DNA from: Prauserella muralis
GTDB lineage: Bacteria > Actinomycetota > Actinomycetes > Mycobacteriales > Pseudonocardiaceae
Direction of reading: 5' to 3'
Assembly (NCBI RefSeq): GCF_003202285.1
Contig: NZ_MASW01000006.1
Coordinates: 62,001-126,000, forward strand
DNA length: 64,000 bases
The position numbers and the translations under genes are program-made. Numbering within the stretch: the first letter of the stretch is position 1; each line of letters begins with the position of its first letter. A model generated the notes under the pieces. That model was not told where the DNA came from. It was given only the letters and a program-made list of their open reading frames with translations, and searched no databases. This document shows, piece after piece, positions 60,701 through 64,000 of this stretch.

Positions 60701-61162
60701 GCGTGTTCTCCTCGTCCCAGCGGACGCGTTGCGAATGCGGATGCCGCCGCAGGATTCGTTCCCACGGCGATCGGTCGAGCACGCGATGTCCACCCGAGTT
60801 GCCGTCACGTCATGACGCCAGACCGGTACGTGGTCGCACCGGCCTCAGCTGCCTGTCGCCCAGGCCCGAACAGGGCACCGGAACGACGTCGAACTCCACG
60901 TGCTGATTCGTGTCAGGACCGCGACGATCACGGCCCACCGGTTTCAGGGTACGGCACGAGCCCTGCCGGCTTGTGGGCGCCCACCACCACACCGTCGCGG
61001 GGACCCCCTGGCGCCGGACCTCCGACACGTCGACCGGCCCTGTTCAACCACCTCGTCGTGCCGTTTGTTCCCCTTCCCTACCTCCTCAGAACTTCCTTAT
61101 TGCGCCCATCTGGTAGATTGTACGGAAGGATAGAGAACTATGGATACCGGAACGGAGCAAGT
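60701..61162. other. Long divergent spacer (helicase leader and HTH promoter)
   Basis: A 462-bp region without an ORF. It holds a 10-bp palindrome CGTCATGACG (60808-60817) and several CTTCC/GGAAG inverted words near 61092-61129. An AT-rich stretch at about 61085-61150 probably carries the HTH-gene promoter, but no confident -35/-10 pair was found. The helicase side could contain a regulatory 5' leader RNA; no riboswitch was recognised. Confidence 0.5.
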
Positions 61163-61606
61163 GTGGCACCCCAGCGGCTGTACACGGTGAACGAGGTCGC
61201 CGAGCTGCTCGGCCTCCACGTGAAGACGGTCCGCGGCTACGTGCGGGACGGGAGGCTGAAGGGCACCCGGGTCGGCAAGAGCTACCGCATCGCGGCCGGC
61301 GACCTCGCCACGTTCACCGGAGAGTCCCCCGAGCCGAGCGCCCGGGAGGCGGTGAGCCGCGCCCGCCAGGCGGAGGTCACGACGGTGGTGCAGGTCGAGG
61401 CGGCCGACCCGAACCTGCTGAGCCGCATCGACGCCATGCTCGGCGCCGCGATGGTGGAGAACGGGCGCGCCGGCGGAGAGCCGCTGCGGGTGGACACCGT
61501 CTACGACGAGGAGCGGGCGCGGCTGAAGGTCGTACTGCTGGGCGGGCTGGAGCCGGTGACGAGCGCGCTGCGCGTCATCGCCGCCATCGTGGAGGAGGGG
61601 TCATGA
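61163..61606 (+). CDS. Excisionase/MerR-like HTH protein with C-terminal ligand-like domain
   Basis: A 147-residue protein. An N-terminal helix-turn-helix of the excisionase (BldC-like) type spans about 1-55: LYTVNEVAELLGLHVKTVRG, VRDGRLKGTRVGKSYRIAAG. The remaining 90 residues (TTVVQVEAADPNLLSRIDAML, ARLKVVLLGGLEPVTSALRV) look like a small alpha-beta sensor domain that I cannot assign. GTG at 61163 has ACGGAG upstream. It heads a translationally coupled three-gene operon (ATGA overlap with the DUF4180 gene). Confidence 0.78.
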   Translation: MAPQRLYTVNEVAELLGLHVKTVRGYVRDGRLKGTRVGKSYRIAAGDLATFTGESPEPSAREAVSRARQAEVTTVVQVEAADPNLLSRIDAMLGAAMVENGRAGGEPLRVDTVYDEERARLKVVLLGGLEPVTSALRVIAAIVEEGS

Positions 61607-61986
61607 CAGAGGCACAGGTGGCCGTGGAGAACGTCGGGGACGTCCGGCTGCTCGTGTATCCGGAAACCGGCCCGGTGTTGCCCGGCGAGAGTGGCGCGCT
61701 GCAGGTGCTGGGCGAGGCGTTCGGCGCGAAGGCCGACTGGGTCGCGGTGCCCGCGGACCGGCTCGGCCCTGACTTCTTCCGGTTGCGCACCGGCATCGCC
61801 GGCCGGGTCGCGCAGAAGTTTGCGCAGTACCGCGTGGGACTGGCCGTTGTCGGCGACATCACGGCGCACATCGCGGCGAGCACGGCCCTGCGCGACCTGG
61901 TCCGCGAATGCGAGCGGGGATCCACGTTCTGGTTCGTCCCCCACCTCGACGAGCTTCGCGCGCGGCTGGAGGGAACAGCGTCATGA
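61603..61986 (+). CDS. DUF4180 protein
   Basis: A 127-residue DUF4180 protein: GEAFGAKADWVAVPADRLGPDFF, RTGIAGRVAQKFAQYRVGLAVVGDI and STALRDLVRECERGSTFWFV fit the family. Function unknown. It overlaps the HTH gene and the following hydrolase gene by 4 nt each (ATGA both times), so all three proteins are made together in fixed ratio. Confidence 0.85.
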   Translation: MTEAQVAVENVGDVRLLVYPETGPVLPGESGALQVLGEAFGAKADWVAVPADRLGPDFFRLRTGIAGRVAQKFAQYRVGLAVVGDITAHIAASTALRDLVRECERGSTFWFVPHLDELRARLEGTAS

Positions 61987-62840
61987 CCGGCCCCGTCCCG
62001 ATCTACCGCTCGGCACGGGGCAGGCAGGTGATCGAGTCCGCCTACCAGGAGGCGCTGCGCTCCTGGCCGGTTCCGGCCCGGCAGCACACCGTCACGACAG
62101 CGCAGGGCGACACGTTCGTCATCGACTCCGGGGCCGAGGGCGCCCCGCCGGCCGTGCTGCTCCACGGCTCGGGGACCAACACCGCGATGTGGCGGGACGA
62201 CGTCGCCACGTGGGCCGAGCACGTGCGGGTTCTTGCGGTCGACCTCATCGGCGAGCCGGGCCTGAGCGCGCCCGCGCGGCCGCCGCTGGGCTCGGCCGCC
62301 TACGCCGCATGGCTGGACGAGGTGCTCGACGCGCGGGGCCTGGCGGAGGTGTCCCTGGTGGGCGCGTCACTGGGCGGCTGGCTCGCGCTGGACTACGCGA
62401 CCCGCAGGCCACACCGCGTGCGGCGGCTGGTGTGCCTGTGCCCGGGTGGCATCGGCAGGCAGAAGGTCGGCTGGCTGCCCAGGGCGCTGCTGCTGCGCAG
62501 GCTCGGCCGGTGGGGACAACGCAAGGCACTGGAATCGGTGGCCGGGCTCACCACGCCCGAGGCACGGCCCCTGCTGGACGCCATGGTGCCCGTCTTCCGG
62601 GAGTTCCGGCCACGCACGCAGCGGCTGCCGGTCTTCACCGACGAGCAGCTGGCCACGCTCACCATGCCCACCCTGATCGTCGCCGGCGAGCGGGATGCCA
62701 TGTTCGACAGCCAGGACACGGCCCGCCGCGCCCAGGCGTGTCTTCCGTCCGCCACGGTCCGCATCCTGCCGGGTGTCGGCCACTCCATCATCGGCCAGAC
62801 GGAGACGATCCTGGCGTTTCTGCGCGACGAGGGCCGCTAG
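61983..62840 (+). CDS. Alpha/beta hydrolase
   Basis: A 285-residue hydrolase. Motifs are VLLHGSGTNTAMWRDDV (oxyanion loop), VSLVGASLGGWLALDYATRR (nucleophile elbow with Ser in GASLG), PTLIVAGERDAMF (acid region) and LPGVGHSIIGQ (His). Third gene of the HTH-DUF4180-hydrolase operon. Substrate unknown; it may inactivate a small ester or lactone sensed by the HTH protein. It is convergent with proA, 4 bp away. Confidence 0.86.
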   Translation: MTGPVPIYRSARGRQVIESAYQEALRSWPVPARQHTVTTAQGDTFVIDSGAEGAPPAVLLHGSGTNTAMWRDDVATWAEHVRVLAVDLIGEPGLSAPARPPLGSAAYAAWLDEVLDARGLAEVSLVGASLGGWLALDYATRRPHRVRRLVCLCPGGIGRQKVGWLPRALLLRRLGRWGQRKALESVAGLTTPEARPLLDAMVPVFREFRPRTQRLPVFTDEQLATLTMPTLIVAGERDAMFDSQDTARRAQACLPSATVRILPGVGHSIIGQTETILAFLRDEGR

Positions 62841-62844
62841 CGCC

Positions 62845-64000
62845 TCACGACCGGGCGGGCAGCACGGCGTACTGGCGCACGTACAGGTCGGTGTAGGTGA
62901 CGGGGCCACGGGGGCCGGGCACCTTGTCCAGGTTGATGCCGGTCTCCGGCACGCCGAGCAGCTTGAAGCCGTCGAGCAGCCGCGTGGGCGCGTTCCAGAA
63001 CACGCCGGTGCCCTGGTAGCCGTCGAGGAACGCCTCCGCGGCGTCGGGATCCTCGGTGGCGATGCCTGCGGCGAGCCCGGAGGTGTGCTCGTTGGCGATG
63101 CCGACGGCCTCGGCGAGGCTGTCGACCTTCGCGACCGTGACGGTCGCCTCCTGGTCCGAGTCGAGCGCCCACTCGTAGCCGATGGGGTGCTCGTGCGGCG
63201 GCAGGGAGGCACGCACCCGGCGCTCGGCGAGCGCTTCGGACACCACCGGCCACAGCGCGTCGTGCACCGATGCGTGGATGAGCAGCAGGTTCAGCCGGTT
63301 GCACACGCCGAGCCGGTCGAGGCTTGCCACCACCAGGGAGCGCACCGTGTCCGCGTCGGCGGCGGAGTCCACGTACAGCACCCCGCCGCCGTCGGCGTGG
63401 GCCAGCGTGCGGACCCCGTGTGTGGCGGCCTCGGTGGCCAGCGCCCGCGTGCTGTCGCCGCTGCCGCGCAGGATCACCAGCGGCACCAGGGCGGGCAGGC
63501 GCACCAGCGCCGCCGCCGCCTCGCGCTCGACCCGCGGCACCAGCTGGATCACGTCGGCGTCGATGCCCGCGTCGGCCAGCGCCGGGCCGATCACCACCTC
63601 GAGCAGCCGTTGCGCCGAGCCGAGCGCGGCGGAGCCGGTGCGGAGCACGCCCGCGTTGCGCGACTTCACCAGCTGCGAGGCGACGTCGACCGTGACGTTG
63701 GGCCGTGCCTCGTAGTTGGCGCCGATCACGCCCACTGGCCTGCGCCGCTCCACCAGCCGCAGTCCACCGTCGAGTGTGGACACCGGGATGGACCGCTCGG
63801 GGTGCGGCGCACCGGCGAGCAGCCGCAGCTGGTCGGCCATACCGGTGAGCCGGTCGTCGGTGATGGTGAGCCGGTCCAGCAGTCCCGCGCTCATGCCCTC
63901 GGTGCGGGAGCGGGTGACATCGGCGGTGTTGGCCTCGAGCACCTCGGTGCGGTGTGCGAGCAGCCGTTCGGCCATGCCGGTGAGCGCCGCGTCGATCGCC
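62845..64000 (-). CDS. proA: Gamma-glutamyl phosphate reductase, 5' end beyond the window
   Basis: Glutamate-5-semialdehyde dehydrogenase of proline biosynthesis, reading frame open to the right edge (about 385 residues inside the window; normal length about 415, so some 30 residues are missing). IPVSTLDGGLRLVERRRPVG, GVIGANYEARPNVTVD, the catalytic Cys in LGVCNRLNLLLIH and EHTSGLAAGIATEDPDA are all present. The true start must lie upstream of 64000. Confidence 0.92.
   Translation of the reverse strand, partial: AIDAALTGMAERLLAHRTEVLEANTADVTRSRTEGMSAGLLDRLTITDDRLTGMADQLRLLAGAPHPERSIPVSTLDGGLRLVERRRPVGVIGANYEARPNVTVDVASQLVKSRNAGVLRTGSAALGSAQRLLEVVIGPALADAGIDADVIQLVPRVEREAAAALVRLPALVPLVILRGSGDSTRALATEAATHGVRTLAHADGGGVLYVDSAADADTVRSLVVASLDRLGVCNRLNLLLIHASVHDALWPVVSEALAERRVRASLPPHEHPIGYEWALDSDQEATVTVAKVDSLAEAVGIANEHTSGLAAGIATEDPDAAEAFLDGYQGTGVFWNAPTRLLDGFKLLGVPETGINLDKVPGPRGPVTYTDLYVRQYAVLPARS

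Overview
This window is chromosomal DNA from a high-GC actinomycete. Codons end almost always in G or C, GTG starts are common, several genes look leaderless (a -10 box 6-8 nt before the start codon), and regulators (TetR, LuxR, SARP, AraC, MocR, PadR) are dense. The gene set includes crotonyl-CoA carboxylase/reductase beside a polar-growth coiled-coil protein, a maltodextrin-phosphorylase-like GlgP, THUMP-like methyltransferase, and a class III cyclase with an Rv2212-type N-terminus. Together these suggest a filamentous Pseudonocardiaceae member such as Amycolatopsis, Prauserella or Saccharomonospora. That assignment is an inference from gene content only. I saw no tRNA, rRNA, transposase, phage gene or CRISPR array.

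Layout. 1-9.0 kb: a wall hydrolase, then small accessory modules (TetR/SDR, VOC proteins, tandem DHFR-like reductases, a large LuxR-type ATPase regulator, an AraC gene between two paralogous VOC genes). 9.1-27.2 kb: a UvrA-like resistance ATPase, small membrane proteins, a GlxA-type regulator, SDRs, a secreted S1 protease, a DoxX protein, a 1079-residue SARP regulator facing a dehalogenase-like hydrolase, an XRE-cupin regulator facing a flavoprotein/methyltransferase pair, a TetR/monooxygenase pair, LysE, and a cold-shock-domain protein. 27.3-30.0 kb: PadR-controlled DrrAB-type ABC exporter. 30.0-34.3 kb: SixA-like phosphatase, a secreted PhoD phosphatase translationally linked to an FN3/carbohydrate-binding-like protein, and a THUMP-like methyltransferase. 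34.3-43.1 kb: more conserved genes (methyltransferase, enoyl-CoA hydratase, ABC ATPase, glycogen phosphorylase, metallopeptidase lipoprotein, thioredoxin-TPR protein, MarR). 43.1-50.5 kb: a second ABC-2 exporter, a LacI/phosphomannose-isomerase-like operon, a PEP-mutase-family/AhpD-like operon facing a MocR regulator. 50.8-57.4 kb: the metabolic core, with meaB, thiolase, methylmalonyl-CoA epimerase, TetR, SPW protein, ccr and a FilP/DivIVA-like coiled coil. This is an ethylmalonyl-CoA/methylmalonyl-CoA module that assimilates C2 units and supplies polyketide extender units. 57.4-64 kb: universal stress protein, adenylate cyclase, DEAD-box helicase, an HTH/DUF4180/hydrolase operon, and proA running off the right edge.

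The most unusual signal is non-coding. Six repeat elements of several sequence families sit directly against stop codons, mostly between convergent genes. They are two 87-bp elements with the same arms but exchanged inner words, two triple 21-bp arrays in inverted orientation bracketing the phoD pair, an almost perfect 18/19-nt hairpin, and a 98-bp tandem repeat with identical copies. They look like a repeat-derived terminator or 3'-end system rather than random low-complexity DNA. A second strong signal is the mirrored VOC-AraC-VOC locus: the same 16-mer lies exactly 33 nt before both VOC start codons, and one copy encodes the tail of the AraC protein. Several clean palindromic operators (TetR, PadR, LacI, MocR types) can be placed next to their likely regulators.
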